Shown here piece after piece: positions 47,391 to 62,024 of a DNA stretch of 64,000 bases (position 1 is its first letter; every line of letters begins with the position of its first letter). The stretch is from Ailurus styani (Eukaryota > Chordata > Mammalia > Carnivora > Ailuridae). The stretch is taken from contig LNAC01000231.1 in assembly GCA_002007465.1 (NCBI GenBank), forward strand, positions 2,454,843 to 2,518,842, in the 5' to 3' direction. Below the pieces are notes generated by a model. It saw only the letters and a list, made by a program, of their open reading frames with translations. It was not told the origin of the DNA and made no database searches. The translations under genes were made by a program, and so were the position numbers.

Positions 47391-47614
47391 TTGTTTTTAA
47401 TTTATTTATCTGAGAGAAATGGGAGGCGCACGAGCGGGAGGCGGGGCAGAGGGAGATTGGGAGGAGGGAAAGAGGAGGAGAGGGAAGAGGGAGGAGGGAT
47501 AAGCAGACTCCCCACTATGCAGGAAGCCTGTTGTGGGTCTCTATCCCAGGACCCTGGGATCGCGACCTGAGCTGAAGGCAGACGTTCAAGCAACTGAGCC
47601 ACCTAGGCACCCCA
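47391..47614 (-). mobile_element. SINEC
   Basis: GC-richer purine tract; head ending gagccacctaggcacccc. Perfect 15-base target repeats ttaagggtagctttt at 47376-47390 and 47615-47629. This is the last SINE before the SOGA3 promoter. Confidence 0.94.
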
Positions 47615-47629
47615 TTAAGGGTAGCTTTT

Positions 47630-50189
47630 GAACAGGAGAGGAAGACAGACATGCTAAGTATGGAAAATAGCAAGAAAAATAATACACAAGCAGAATGAGC
47701 CCTACGTGCTTAAGGGACAAAGAGACAATAAGTACAAGTAGGAAGGGAGTATGTGTGGTGAAGTATTAGAAAGTACATTTTGGTATAGGATGGGGACACA
47801 GTGCATTTCTTTGAAGTCTAGGAAGAAGAGTTTGAACATGATGCAGTGATTGTAAGCAGAGTGACATGAGGAAATTTTTACTTGATATAAGTGTAAAGTG
47901 ATAGCATTAGGTGGTATGGATGTGGCTGAAAGAATTTATTTAATATAGGAGGAATTCACAATAGTCTAAACAGAATTATGTTCTGGATTTTGGTATTGAT
48001 TACACAGAAAATAAAAAAGACGAGTCTAAGAAACATTTTGAAAGAAAAAAATGGATGTAGAAGAGAAGGAGACAGATTAATCAATAAAGAACCCAATGTT
48101 TAGGGAGAAGATGTATCAAATGATGATTTCATTTAAAAAATAGATATAGAATATAATTTTTCTTCACCAAAAGGAAGAGAAAATAAAACTTGATACTAGA
48201 TGGACAAGAGAGAAAATTTTCATATGGAATTTGAGTTGATAGTGATACCTCCAAATGTAGACAGTCTGTTCCTATGTGAAAAGATCAGACTAGGTAGGAT
48301 ACAGGTACAAAATCAGCCTTGATTTTTTTTTTAAGTCCTGGCATGAAAAAGAGGCATGTAGGAAGAATATAAGAAGCAGACGATATAAAAAAAGACCCAA
48401 GTTCAAGTTCTGATGGTGAAATTTAACTTAAATAAGTCACTTACCATCTCGAACTGAGTTACTCCATTTTTTAGGTGGGGAAAATAGAATCTACTTCACA
48501 GTATTTTAAGCATACAAAGTGAAAGGTTCTTGCAAACTATAAAGCTGTATAAAGTTACCTTTATATAGTTAAAGTCTTGAGAATCAAAGGGTAGATATTT
48601 TAAGCTATGTATTTAAGGACTCTGAAATTGAGACTTCAACCTTCTCCCCTTGATTGAAGATGCACACCATACTGTGCTACAGAGTGGATGATTCAATATT
48701 ACAGAATTAAAAGGTCAGTTGGTCTGTCCGCTTCTGAAACACAGCAAAAATAATACTGAACCCTTTCTAAATTCTGACAAAATCTTTGAATAATTATCTT
48801 TGGGGTTTGCTTAATTGAATAAATATAATTTTAACTAGCAAATAAGAAAATAATTTTCAAGTTCAAAAGTTCTCATGGCATATTTACAAGAGTAGAGAAG
48901 CATCTTAATACTGCTTATTCTTATTCTTTATTAGTATTCTTCAACCTTGACATTGCATAATACTAAATTATGAAGTGACACATTTAAGCACAGTGACTAC
49001 TTGATTAAAGCTTGCATGATAATAAATTCTTAGTCTTTATTAGACTTTTTACATTACTAATTACCCTGAAATAATACTACAATAGGAAAAAAACTGAAGT
49101 ATAGATGACTGAACAGAGTATAAGTTCTTAGAGAAGCAGGACCAGGTACATTTTATGTCCATAGACTATGTTTATAATATCAATATTTTATTTGTAAGGA
49201 TTAATCTGAAAAAAATATTTTTATCCAATTTGTCCACTTTGATGAGACCTATGGATCTTGGTATTTCTTAAGGAAACTACGACTCAAATTTGGGTACATA
49301 ATGACAAGTTGTCTAATATAAATTCCAAATAAGTTGTGATTATAGTTTACTTCGCTTTTTCCCCCTTTATTTTTATAGCCTAGTCAAGGTCTGAGCTATT
49401 CATTATTGATGTCACAGATACCACCTTTAAAAAGTAGAAAAAGGATTATGTGGAAATTATCCCGATTCCTGTCAATATGCCTGAGCCTCCTAGACAGGAA
49501 GTATTTGTTTTTTTCTTTGCATACTTAGCACCTTGGACAGTGTCAGGCATAAAATAGGCACTTATCTATTCTAGAGCAAATGAATACATGAATGTTTTGT
49601 CTTATTGATCTCTGGAGCTACTCATCACCAGGACTTAAACATCTTTTTATTTTGCTGTAATTATGTTCCTTGTATGCAAACTACTCTTAAATTGTTTTTA
49701 TTTCATTTTTAATGCAAGATGTTACACAGAAAATAAAATCTCTTACACTAAAATTCCTGTTAGCATAAAAAATAATATATTGACCTTCTTTTACCTACAA
49801 AACCACACATTAATGAGAAAATTTTAGAACAAAAAATACTCTTTCTAAAGCAGTATTTACTTTTATTCTCCTCTTCAAGTTCAGCAAGGAATTCTTTGAG
49901 GTACAAGGGAAACCTTCATACCAACCCCCTTCCCCAAAAAACACTGGAAGGAAAAAGAATTTTCCAGTTGGATTTTAAAAATACTATTGTGGAACAGTAT
50001 GGATTAGTGTACGTTGTAAAGACATATATTCCGAATTCTCTCCTTCCCTCTCTGTTTCCTGTAATCTCCTATTTTATAAATACACTCGACGATTTCTGTT
50101 AACCATATGCACTACTATAAAGATTATGGATTCTAGCAATTGCTTCTTGTATTCACAGTAGAAAGGAGAACTTAATAAAGAAGAAAAGA
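47630..50189. other. Unassigned sequence upstream of the SOGA3 CpG island
   Basis: AT-rich, with no recognisable repeats over 2.5 kb and no gene. May contain distal regulatory sequence, which cannot be judged from one species. Confidence 0.5.
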
Positions 50190-51190
50190 GTATACACCGA
50201 GGGCAACCCGGCTGTAAACGTTCCCTGCAAACCGCTATTTAATCGGTTTGCACTAAATTGGTGGTGGCATCACAAGAGCCCTTTGTCTGTGGGACGGTGG
50301 GTCTGGCAACCATTATCTACTCGGGGAAGCGACGTCTGAAGACTCCGCCCGGGCTGGGGGTGGGGAGGGTGCACCGCGTGGAGAGCTCGACGAGAATTAA
50401 AGTGAGCGAACAAAGAGAACTCCCAGCAGCCGCCCGCCAGCTCCTCGCAGCTGCATCAGGAGACGTCAGTCACGCCCGGGAAGGCTGTTCGAATACGCCT
50501 CCCAAAGAAAAGAGCTCAAGTAAATAATTGATGGAGATCGATCCGCCCAGGACAAAGCTTTGCGGAAAACCAGTGCATCCGACTTCGAGCGGTTTTGGAA
50601 TCCTCGGCCAAGTACAGGATATGGGAGCGCAGCACGGACTTGGAGTGCGGCTACGGATCTTCCATCTCGGGTGTGGCTCCGGCCTTTTTGTCTTCTAGCC
50701 ACCTCCCCTATCACCCTACCCCCACCCGCCCCCGGCCCGTCCCCGCCTTCTTCTCTTTCTTTTTGAAGTAGCCTCTCTTCGGTTACTTCTGCCGTATCCT
50801 CCCTTGCAATCCCGCCCTCTCCCCTGCCCAGTGCGGTGAGGTCAGCTCATGAATATCAGTGCACTTCCTGAGGAGCGTCTGGCACCGCTTGGTACCTCGC
50901 GTGTTCGCCTGCTCCGAGCCGCAGCTCCGGCGGAGTCGCGGACCGCGGGAAGGACCCGGCTCTGGGGCCGCCCAGCCTGCACGTTAACGCCATTGTTTGG
51001 AGAAATCGAGTGGGTGTGGAAGTGGAGCGAGAGGGCCCCAAGTCGTGCTCAGCCAAAAAGTGGCATACAATACTACGAAGCTAAACTTTCCTTGTCTTTA
51101 AAAGACATAAAAATAAACCCTGAGGTCGCCGGAGGATCAGAAGGAAAGCGCTGTTGATGCAACTTCGAAACATCGCGTCTGCAGAGAAGT
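50190..51190 (+). promoter_or_regulatory. SOGA3: CpG island, probable SOGA3 promoter and non-coding first exon
   Basis: The sequence changes abruptly from AT-rich, CpG-poor DNA to CpG-rich DNA with GC-box-like motifs (ccgccc near 50346 and 50812), a CRE-like gacgtca (50462-50468) and no obvious TATA box. This fits a TATA-less CpG-island promoter about 2-3 kb upstream of the first coding exon. A plausible first-exon donor is gagaa|GTGAGC at 51189; another is gtgcg|GTGAGG at 50836. An eight-base E-box palindrome, tcacgtga, lies just downstream (51362-51369). The exact transcription start and first exon boundaries cannot be fixed here. Open frames of 60-100 residues in this block are chance frames in GC-rich DNA. 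Confidence 0.65.
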
Positions 51191-53114
51191 GAGCAGTTCT
51201 TCTGGATTTCTAAAGGGATGGGGATGAGAGATGGGGTGGGTCAGTGGGCAGATAAGATTTGAGATTAAAATTGTTGGTTTGTGCCCATCCGGGGTTGCTT
51301 GGTTGGCGATTTCCACGGGGAAAGCCTTGAAGAGGCAAAGCTTCTTGTCACTTTGTGAGAATCACGTGACAGCATGGTACCTTTGATTGTGGAAGCCAAG
51401 TTCCTGGAACCTGAGCTTTCTCCTGGGTTAGAGCTGTGTGGCTGCCGAATTTAAACGTCGTCAGGTGGCTCTTAGGTCCTAAGTGATTATGCCTAATTCA
51501 AAACAAAAATAAGGTTGCATTGGCAATATAGCTTGTTTAAGTGGTCCACATCAGTGTGACCCATGCCACTGAACTAGGCCAGACATTCTAGGAGCATGTG
51601 GCTCTGGAGGACAGGTAGAAAATAAGTTGGTGGATGACTTTTCTCCCCTTAGTCACTTCTTTGTTCGCTATTGTTTTTTAAACAGTTGAGAGGAGATCCC
51701 AAAAGAGAAAGGTGCAGAAGGAAACTTCCAGTAATATTTCTTCATAAAATGAGGAATTGCTGCATGTTCACTAAGTTATGATACTTAAAATGGACAATAA
51801 CAGGAATAATGCTAGTAAAATAACTGGCAAGCCTCTCCTTTCCTAATAGGAGGATTTTTTTTTAAAGCAGAACTTTCTGCCTAGTCATACCCTTTTCAGT
51901 GCTCCAAAGAGACATGATAACTCTAAGGAAAAAGTGCCAAACTGACAGCCGACCAGGTAACTGGATCACTAGCAAGAAGAACCCTGGAGGCAATGGCTTG
52001 CTATTTTCCATATTTTGAAAGCTAGTGATGGATTTATCTTGGAAAAAATACACAATAGAGGTTTATCTTGCCACCACGAGTGAGGATGCACACGTTTCTT
52101 GGGTGCAGGGTCATTCTGTCTCAGAATTTGGCTCCAGAGGAGGAACCAGGCACTTTAAAAGTACAACTTTACCTACGATACAAACTTTACCTGTGATATA
52201 TACCATGTAATAAGATGTTTAAGAATGAAAATATCTTCTATCTGGCAATTACACTTAAAACTAAAATGACTCACAAGAACTATGAAATTCCAATAAATGT
52301 ATAAGTCATCACGTGCAATTTAAGAAATTGTGCAGGGCCACCAATAAACTTTTCCAAAAGTATTTTAAAAATTATTTACCAAAGCTTAAAGAAGAATACT
52401 TTTAGGGTTACTAATAACGAAACCATATAGATGATTCTGAATGTCATTATTTTCTTAAACTGAAGTTGATTTAAAGTCATTCATTACTTTTGTTTTAGTT
52501 CTAGTGTAAAGGAAAATGGGTGCATTTCTCTAACCAAGAGCAAAAATAAGAGTCAGAGCTGTCTGAGAAATGTATCCACAGCATGTATCCACAGCAGATT
52601 TCCTCTAGGAACCTGCATCATAACCCCTTTCCTCTCATTGAGAGTAGTAATTAAATAAAACGTTCTCTACTAAACTAGGCTTTAAAATGCGGGTTGAATA
52701 AGGAGGAAAACCAAAGTTGAAAAAAGCAGGGTATTCAACTCTATCAAGTGGACTTTTCCTTCTGAAGCTTCTTCCTGATTTTATCCCCTTGCCTTTTTTT
52801 TTAAATCTCCCTTCCCATCAATTCCTTTCTGACTCGTACCTCACCATTGCCAGAACCTGCTGCCGTGAGAACGTTAGGTTCAGCTGCTTCCAGATCATCA
52901 TCATTTTATTGAAATGGAGTGAGTTGGAGATGGTGCCTCCCTGAACAAAATAAGAATCGACTATTCTGCATCCTTTTCCTAAATTCGAGGCTTCTGTTTA
53001 GTGCTTTCCAAATCTCATGATTTTCTAGGGCTTCTCTTTTATGGAGAAATCACCCTTTTCTCTGTAACAATGCAGACGTGTTGTGTGCTTCCCTTCTTTT
53101 TTTTTCAATCCCAG
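51191..53114 (+). other. SOGA3: Probable first intron of SOGA3
   Basis: Unique-looking sequence without SINEs or recognisable LINE pieces, running from the candidate first-exon donor to the acceptor before the coding exon. I see no gene in it. The absence of young repeats so near the promoter is consistent with regulatory sequence. Confidence 0.55.
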
Positions 53115-53153
53115 ATTAGAAAGGAAGGTTGGCGGATTTGAGGAGGGAAAGGA

Positions 53154-53165
53154 ATGATCTGGTGA
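53154..53165 (+). promoter_or_regulatory. Upstream ORF 1 in SOGA3 leader (3 codons)
   Basis: ATG ATC TGG TGA. The ATG has G at -3 and A at +4, a fair initiation context. Its stop overlaps the next upstream start in a TGATG arrangement. It could reduce or delay initiation at the SOGA3 start, but this is inference. Confidence 0.5.
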
Positions 53166-53191
53166 TGAACATTCTAAATCTCATCTGGTAG
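53165..53191 (+). promoter_or_regulatory. Upstream ORF 2 in SOGA3 leader (8 codons, MNILNLIW)
   Basis: A second upstream ATG with G at -3 reads eight codons to TAG, ending 17 bases before the SOGA3 start. Both upstream ORFs end in Trp followed by stop. A terminating ribosome would have little space to re-initiate at 53209, so this is a plausible translational brake. Whether the peptide itself matters cannot be judged from one sequence. Confidence 0.5.
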
Positions 53192-53202
53192 ATTCTTCCT
53201 AG

Positions 53203-55082
<1,880 letters not shown>

Positions 55083-55889
55083 TAGCAAAGACGGAGTTTC
55101 GCAGCGCTAACCACGAAATACCAGGTCCCGGGCAGGGGAAAGGGAAGAACAGACCAGTGGGTCTGAAGGGTGTAGTGTGCGTGGACGGCCTTGCGGAAAG
55201 CGAGCTCTGTGGGCTTTCCTGGGAGGAACGGTGACTTCTCTAGAGACGCTGGTAGGAGGGCGCCTCCCCCGGCAGAAGCGCGGGCGTGGCAAAGCGCAGA
55301 CTCTGGCGTTGGTAGATCCATCCGGCCTCCAGAGGCTGTCTTCCGAGTGAAGGCCAGGTGAAATCAGGCAGTCAAGAGCAGCGCAGTGAAGACTCCTGAA
55401 GGCGGAGGAATTGAAAACCAGAACAGGAACAGCGTTGGAAAGATATTAGAGTTAGGGTTTCTCGCTGCAAGTCCCCCTGAGCTCCTTCTTCCAGGACGCC
55501 TTCCTTTCTGTACTTCGCTAACTCCCTGAAAGAAAATCTGTCCAACTTGCCGCCCCTTTTGGAGAAGTAAAGAGCGAGTGCAGGAAATGAATTAACCTCA
55601 TTCTTAATGTGAAGCTGTTCCTTTAGAATTTTCCCCAGTGGAGAAATTTTAACCTTGAAATACGTTTTTTAAGTAGGTGTGGTCTGTTCAGTTCAGTTTG
55701 ACTGTAGGCAGATTCGCTGACAATGCAAACCAATGTTATCGTCATAACCTTGGACAACCCAACATAATTTTAATTACTTTAACTTCCTTAAGATATGAAA
55801 ATCAAGTGTAATTATACTATATTTGTTTTAAAGAAAGCTGTGAGAAAACACTTAATGAAAGTCACTGTATTATTATTTTTTTCTTTTCC

Positions 55890-56155
55890 TAACATTTGTT
55901 GAGTGCTCACTATGCACCAGGCACTGTGGCAAGCATTCTTATGCTTTGGAGTTAGCTCTCCAAATGTTAGCAGAAGACAAAAAAAAAAAAAAAAGACACC
56001 TATGAGGTTGGGATTATTAATAGCATCATCTTGTATGGAAGCTGAAACGTTTACAAAGCTAAAGTGCCCAGCCCCAGCTCTGGGAGTTGGCTAATAGGTG
56101 GTCAGGCTGTCTCCCCACCCAGTATAAAGCCACAGTCTATGTCCTGAGCCACTAT
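55890..56155 (-). repeat. MIR-like ancient SINE
   Basis: The phrases gagtgctcactatgcaccaggcactgtg and, further on, a degenerate run matching the 'cccattttacagatgaggaaactgag' region and 'gtcctgagccactat' resemble the MIR core family in the reverse sense. An A-run of about 15 has inserted or expanded near 55980. The family is known from memory; divergence is high. Confidence 0.6.
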
Positions 56156-56462
56156 ATAAAACCACGCCAAAGGGTTTTATTCGAAACTTTAAAATGTCCA
56201 AGATGATCGCAAAGCAAAAGGCAAAAATGTACACTGTGGATTAAAAGAAAACAAAACTTAATCTCAAGGACTGATATATTTCCTGAAAGTAAGCACCTGA
56301 TATCATAGGATCAGAATTCAAGCCTCACGCCTCACCTGTGAAAACTTTGTTTTCTAGTCTTTAAAATGAGTGATAGCGGAAATATCTAGTTTTGTTGTAG
56401 AATGAGAGATATGTGACATTTCTTTACACATGATAAATCATGTGTAAAGAAGTTGAACATCT

Positions 56463-56690
56463 GTTACCATGGTGTAGTGTAGAGGTTAAGGGAACAGAGT
56501 GGAGAGCCAGACTACCTGACCACTTGTTAGCTGTGTGACCTTGAACATATTACTTCATATCTCTGAGACTCCTTTTCCTCATCTATAAAATAGGAATATT
56601 AATTGTTCCTATATCATGGGATTGTTGTGATGGTTCAATAATTTATATATTTGAATGACTTATATATAAAGCATCTGGAAAGATTATTGG
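56463..56690 (+). repeat. MIR ancient SINE
   Basis: Contains the MIR hallmark 'agctgtgtgaccttgaac' followed by 'ctctgagactccttttcctcatctataaaat' and a trailing 'attgttgtgatggttcaat'. These match the well-known MIR core and tail in order. It lies about 150 bases upstream of SOGA3 coding exon 3. Confidence 0.8.
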
Positions 56691-56836
56691 TATATAGTAG
56701 AAACAATTTGTGTATTGACTCTTAGTAGTTTTATATATTTATTTTTGGTTCTTAGTAGTTTTAATGTGGATGTAACTTTAGCCCACTTACTGTATTGTCT
56801 TTAATTATGTATTATTGTTAAAACACTTTAATTTAG

Positions 56837-57004
<168 letters not shown>

Positions 57005-57259
57005 TGATTATCTCATGGTATGCTGCATATACATTTAGTTCTTTAGAAAAGAATCCCCAGGACAAATATGACTGTTAAAATACTTCCATTTTTTAACGAT
57101 CATAGAACAGTTTGTTGTTCTCACCCAGTATACTAACAGACACATGATTTCATACTAAATTAATAAGTAGCAAAGAAAAACTGACCTCAGCCCTACCTCT
57201 AACTTGATATATACGAGCTGACCGAGGTTCCATCCTGTCCTCTAAATTTATGTTAAAGA

Positions 57260-57488
57260 GGGGTGCCTGGGTGGCGCAGTCCATTGAGCTGTCGACTGTT
57301 GGTTTAGGCTTGGCTCATGATCTCATGAGGTTGTGGGATTGAGCCCTGCATGAGGCTCTGCACTCAGCCTGGACTCTGTTGGGGTTTCCCCCTCTCCCTC
57401 TGCCCCTACTCCCCCCCTTCAAATAAATAAATAAATAAATAAATAAATAAATCTTTTAAAAAAATAAATCTTTAAAAATGAATAAATA
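57260..57488 (+). mobile_element. SINEC in SOGA3 intron
   Basis: Head ggggtgcctgggtggcgcag, degraded CT region, and a tail of about nine aaat units. Flanked by similar direct repeats (atttatgttaaagag at 57245-57259; atttatgttagagaa just after the element), which differ by one or two bases, so this is not a very recent insertion. Confidence 0.88.
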
Positions 57489-58773
57489 TATTTATGTTAG
57501 AGAAATTTCACAGCTATACCAAACACAAAGGATATCAAGAATATGAAGGACTAAGCCTTGTGTTGAGAAGAGTTAGCCCTGTGATTACTACTGAGTTCAT
57601 AGAACCACAGACTTTTAGGATGAAAAGTCCATAAAAATCATTTAATTGAATTGAATCAGATCATTGCTTGATTCCTACTCATGACAAAACCACCAAATGA
57701 TCGGATGCTTAGAACATCACCAGCAACTGACCTGGAAGATCATTTGCATTAGCCAGTTCTGTCACAGCATAGCTCTGTTTAAAGGTTTTCTTTGTTTTGA
57801 GTTGAAATCTATTTCATTGTAACCTTAACCGATTCATCTTAGTTCCTACTTTTTAGGGTTAAAGAGTCAAAGTCCTTCCACATCAGATATTTGAAGTTTC
57901 TACCATATTTCCCCTAAATTTTCTCAAAGAACAAAATTAATATCAAAGAAAATAATTGGAGGAGAAAAGAAACAGAAAAGATTTATCAAGAAGTAATTAG
58001 CTTTGTGATAAGTAGTAATTGAATTAAAATAATCATCTTTGAAAACTGCCTGAGAATGTACATACAACTTATGAAAACTGTTGAGAATTAGCAAATGCAC
58101 ACATGGTCCTCTGGAGATTTTCCTCTGGTTAAATATTCAGAATTTAAATGAAAATCCTCATCTTTGTATGGACTATCTGAATTATTGCACCTTGCATTGC
58201 TATGCTTATCTCAAAACGGTATAAAAATATATTTACCCTGTAACAGTGAAAAAAATATCAAGCCTGACTAGGAATATGTATCAGGAGTTTGTATTAAATA
58301 GTTTCAGTGGGGTAAACTATTTTGTGATTTAAGTTTCTGTTTATTATTATGTTATCCTGATTTTAAACATTTTTTTCACATGACAAATTAGGGCAAAACC
58401 ATTTTCATGATATGCAATTCTTGGCTAATACCTAAGGACAGCTGTGCACTGCAGGAGGAAAACATGGAAACTGGGAGCCATGTGACCATCTTTACCAGTA
58501 ACTAACGGGGTGACTTAAAAGGCTTCAAACTCGTTTCAGTTTATTCAGTTGTAAAATGTTGTTTTAATGATTCTCAGCATCTCCCACAGCTATCATGACT
58601 TTGATCATGAAGTCCAGGACATTATCTTTAAAGAGTAGCATAGATTTTTTTTCCCTTAAGTTAAGACATTAACTATGAAATTATGTTGAGTATATGCTTC
58701 TTAAACAATAATGTAGAGTTGAAGTCAGATGAAATTTTAATTTCCAGGAAAAATGATGAAATAGGCAGCTCTA

Positions 58774-59175
58774 TTAGTTTGTGAGGGCAGCTGTAACAAA
58801 GTACCACCAACAGGGTGGTGTAAATAATTGACATTTATTTTCTCACAGTTCTGGAAGCTGGAAATCCAAAGTCAAGGTGTAATCAGGGTTTACTCCCTAC
58901 GAGGGCAGGATCTGTCCCAGGCCCCTCTCTCCTTGGCTTGTAGATGGTTGTCTTTATGTTTGCATTGCATTCTCCCTATACATGCCTATGTCCAAATTTC
59001 CCCTTTTATAGACATCAGTCATTGTAGACTAGGACCTCCCTAAGTGTAGGTTGTACGTTGTAGATTGACTGCCTCTATAAAGACCCCATCTCCACAAAAG
59101 GTCATATTGTGTAGTACTTGGGGTTATGACTTCAGCATGTGAATTGAGGGGACCCAATTCATCCTATAACCATAG
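58774..59175 (+). mobile_element. ERVL-MaLR-type solo LTR
   Basis: Begins 'tattagtttgtgagggcagctgtaacaaag', continues with 'ctcacagttctggaagctgg' and 'ctctccttggcttgtagatgg', and ends 'cctataacca'. This order of phrases is that of MST/MLT1 MaLR LTRs. No internal retroviral sequence accompanies it. Substantial divergence marks it as old. Confidence 0.75.
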
Positions 59176-59935
59176 CAATTAAACACCTTCTTATAGGCAA
59201 GTGAAAAGAAAGTTCATTGTCTGTTCCATTAAGCTCCATTCCATGTTCATACCTCACTTGCCTTCTCCCATATTCCTTGTTTATACAATTAAGAGCATTC
59301 GAGTCGAAACAAACTTCACTGGACGACCAGGAATGAAAGAGAAATACTTTGTGACTTGGTATCATGTGAATGTTTTTTAAGTAAACATTTGAAAGTTTGA
59401 TTTAAGAATGGCATAAGAGCTTTCTGATTTCATTCTGTGTCCAGAAGAGGGGAAAATGCCTGTACACTGACAGTCTATTAGCCAGATATGGGACCTCACC
59501 CATTGTAAAATAAAAGCCAGAATAGTCTGGCTACCAGGAAGAAGGGCTAGAACCTGAGAATGTCCTCAGGAGAATCACTGTAGAGATGCATTTTGTTGAT
59601 TCCATTCCCTATAACTATTTCTTCCTTCAGTGCTCTGACTCTGATTTGGGAAGACATTCTTGTAGCATCAAGCGATGTGGGTATATGTTCATGGCAAAAA
59701 GAAAATTCACATTCTCATTGGAATTCTAAAAGCCAACTCCAATCCCTGATCAGAGACTACAACAACAACAAAGAAGTGTAGGGAATTTAGGAGCCATGTA
59801 TTCAGGATACCAGCTTTTAAAGTAACCTTTGATTAGAAAGATGGCCTCTTTCTAATGATGGGCGGGAGTGGAGAAAAGAAATAAATGTAGAGAGGAAGAA
59901 CAAGAGAGTGGAAGATAAAGATCTGGGGGATTCTG

Positions 59936-60009
59936 TGAATTGCCTAAGACCGATGAATTACTGGCCTGTACTGCTGAAACAAATAATACGTTATATGTTA
60001 ATTTAAAAA
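59936..60009 (+). mobile_element. Very short 5'-truncated L1 tail with perfect target-site duplication
   Basis: The insert ends with the carnivore L1 terminus (gaaacaaataatacgttatatgttaattt plus A-run) and is flanked by perfect 19-base direct repeats, aaagatctgggggattctg, at 59917-59935 and 60010-60028. The perfect duplication and short A tail indicate target-primed insertion of only the last 70 or so bases of an L1 transcript. Confidence 0.85.
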
Positions 60010-61888
60010 AAAGATCTGGGGGATTCTGAATGTAATAAAGGAAAAATGAAAAATACTCTGGCAGGAAAGTTCTGAAATCATTCATTTGAGGTTAACCTTC
60101 ATAGTGTTCAGAAAAGTGTCAGGAATAGAAAAGGTAGTTTAAAAATATATTTGAAAGTCAGAAATGCTTCATTAAAATGATATTCTTGTAATGGTAACTT
60201 TGTTATCTTCAAAAGATTAATATTAAAACTGAGTTGCAACGATAAGTGTCTCACTGTGTGGGGTAGGAGCTGTGAGTTTGGAGCCTGAGTTGGCCTCATA
60301 TGACTGTGACAGCTTCAGGTAATCATTTGTTTCCTTGGTTGTAAAATGGAAACATATTCAAGTCCTTGGTGAGTGTTAACCACACAACTGTCATCCTTTT
60401 GTGGTACTGTAATCAGTGGAGAAAACAGAATGAGGCCAAAGTTTCCATTATGAAGAAGAGACACTAGTTATGGAGTAAAATCATAAAATGTTAAGTAGAA
60501 TATACTAGAGAGAAGCAATGCTCTAACTCCCAGTTTTTAGTTTCTTATACGGGGTCATATAGATGTTGAACCGCGCAACTGGGACCAATAGGCCATCTGC
60601 TGGAGTTTGGAAACCATTTACTAAGAGTTTAATTGGCTTCAAGGGTGTTGACCAATTGCTCTCAAGACTAGTGGCTGCACAAGGTCCTATGCACCTGCTC
60701 ACATCCATCTGCTTATCTTCTTCCTCTGAGAGTATGGAGTAGGCACCGGGGGTAAGAAGAGTTGAGTAAAGGCAGAATAGAGGTAATTAGTTGAGTCTAC
60801 TGCAACTCATTGCTTGTATTGAAACAGTTGGTGTTCTGCCAACTGCAAACAAGAGGGACCTCTTACGATGCGGCCTTAGAATCTTAATGGAATTCTCATC
60901 CGATTACAAAACATTGATTGCTACTACCACAGTGCTTTCTTGCAGTAGAAAAATGCCTTTACTTTTATGTAACCCAGGGAAAATGATGGTCTTACAACAT
61001 CACAAGCAATCAGAGACAGGTTTTTGCAAAAGTTATTTCATGGAAACTACCACTCGTTTGAATGCCAAGACAGGTTAATGCACAAATAGCATAAAGTGAG
61101 GATACGGAGGAGGCTCTGTGAGGGCTGACTCTGCTACAATTAATTGAAGGTCACTGCCCTTCATGAAGTCCTTCTGCTGTAGGAAGAAACTTTACTTTGA
61201 GAGCTTTGAAACCCTTGTGCTCTTCAGAAGGGAGGGGTCTTCTCATGTCACCTCTAAGATCTGACACTTGGAGAAGCATTGATAACAGACATTTGAGGAA
61301 AGAAATAACCAACAGAGGACCTTTGAAGATGGAAAGGAGGAAAGAGTAATTGAGATGGTGATGATGATAATGATGACAAATGTTTATTTGATCCTTTTTA
61401 TTTCAGAATCTATCCTCTTTGTGCTGTTTCATCCCTTAACCTCATGCAAGAGTCTTAAAATAATTTTCTTAACTTTTCCTGGTCTTTGCCCTAGAAGGCT
61501 CTTAACTTGCCTACTGCAATAGCATTATCTATCTTGGGACTTTTATTTTCTGTGTACTTGCTTAATATATCCTATATATTACAGTAAACTATCATTCTAG
61601 AACACAAAAATAATTAGTATCATAAATTTCAACAGTAGTATCTCTTTTTTTTAAAGTACATAGAGAATATATCTGTTTACTCAGACTCACTTTACAGACA
61701 GAACGCTAATAAACAAATGCTTGTCTTGCATGTTTACTATTGCCAATTTATTTTTTGATGTAAAATAAAGAAATGAGTGTAAGTTCACTTGGTTTTGATA
61801 GGGTATTTTATCTAAGTTATTAAGTGCAAAAATGAAATGCTGAGTGGTAAATCAGCAGAGTAGCAGCCCAAGAGGCAGTTTTAAGGGG

Positions 61889-62024
61889 GAATTTCTTTGG
61901 TATTCAAATATTTTCCCCCTGATTCTGGTAGATGTAATTTGAAAAATAGAACAGAATAGAATTTCTTTGGTATTCAAATATTTTCCCCCTGATTCTGGTA
62001 GATGTAATTTGAAAAATAGAACAG
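61889..62024. repeat. Perfect tandem duplication, 70-base period
   Basis: A 66-base segment starting gaatttctttggtattcaaa occurs twice at a 70-base spacing (61889-61954 and 61959-62024) with no mismatch seen. Either a recent local duplication or an assembly duplication inside the SOGA3 intron. Confidence 0.9.

Noticed and set aside
1..50180. A LEG1/C6orf58 or THEMIS gene, expected near SOGA3 in other mammals
   Set aside because: I remember C6orf58 as the next gene upstream in human, but saw no exon with matching protein sequence; it probably lies beyond the window.
50258..51157. Frames of 60-102 codons in the CpG island
   Set aside because: No recognisable protein family; expected by chance in a CpG island and lying in the likely non-coding first exon.
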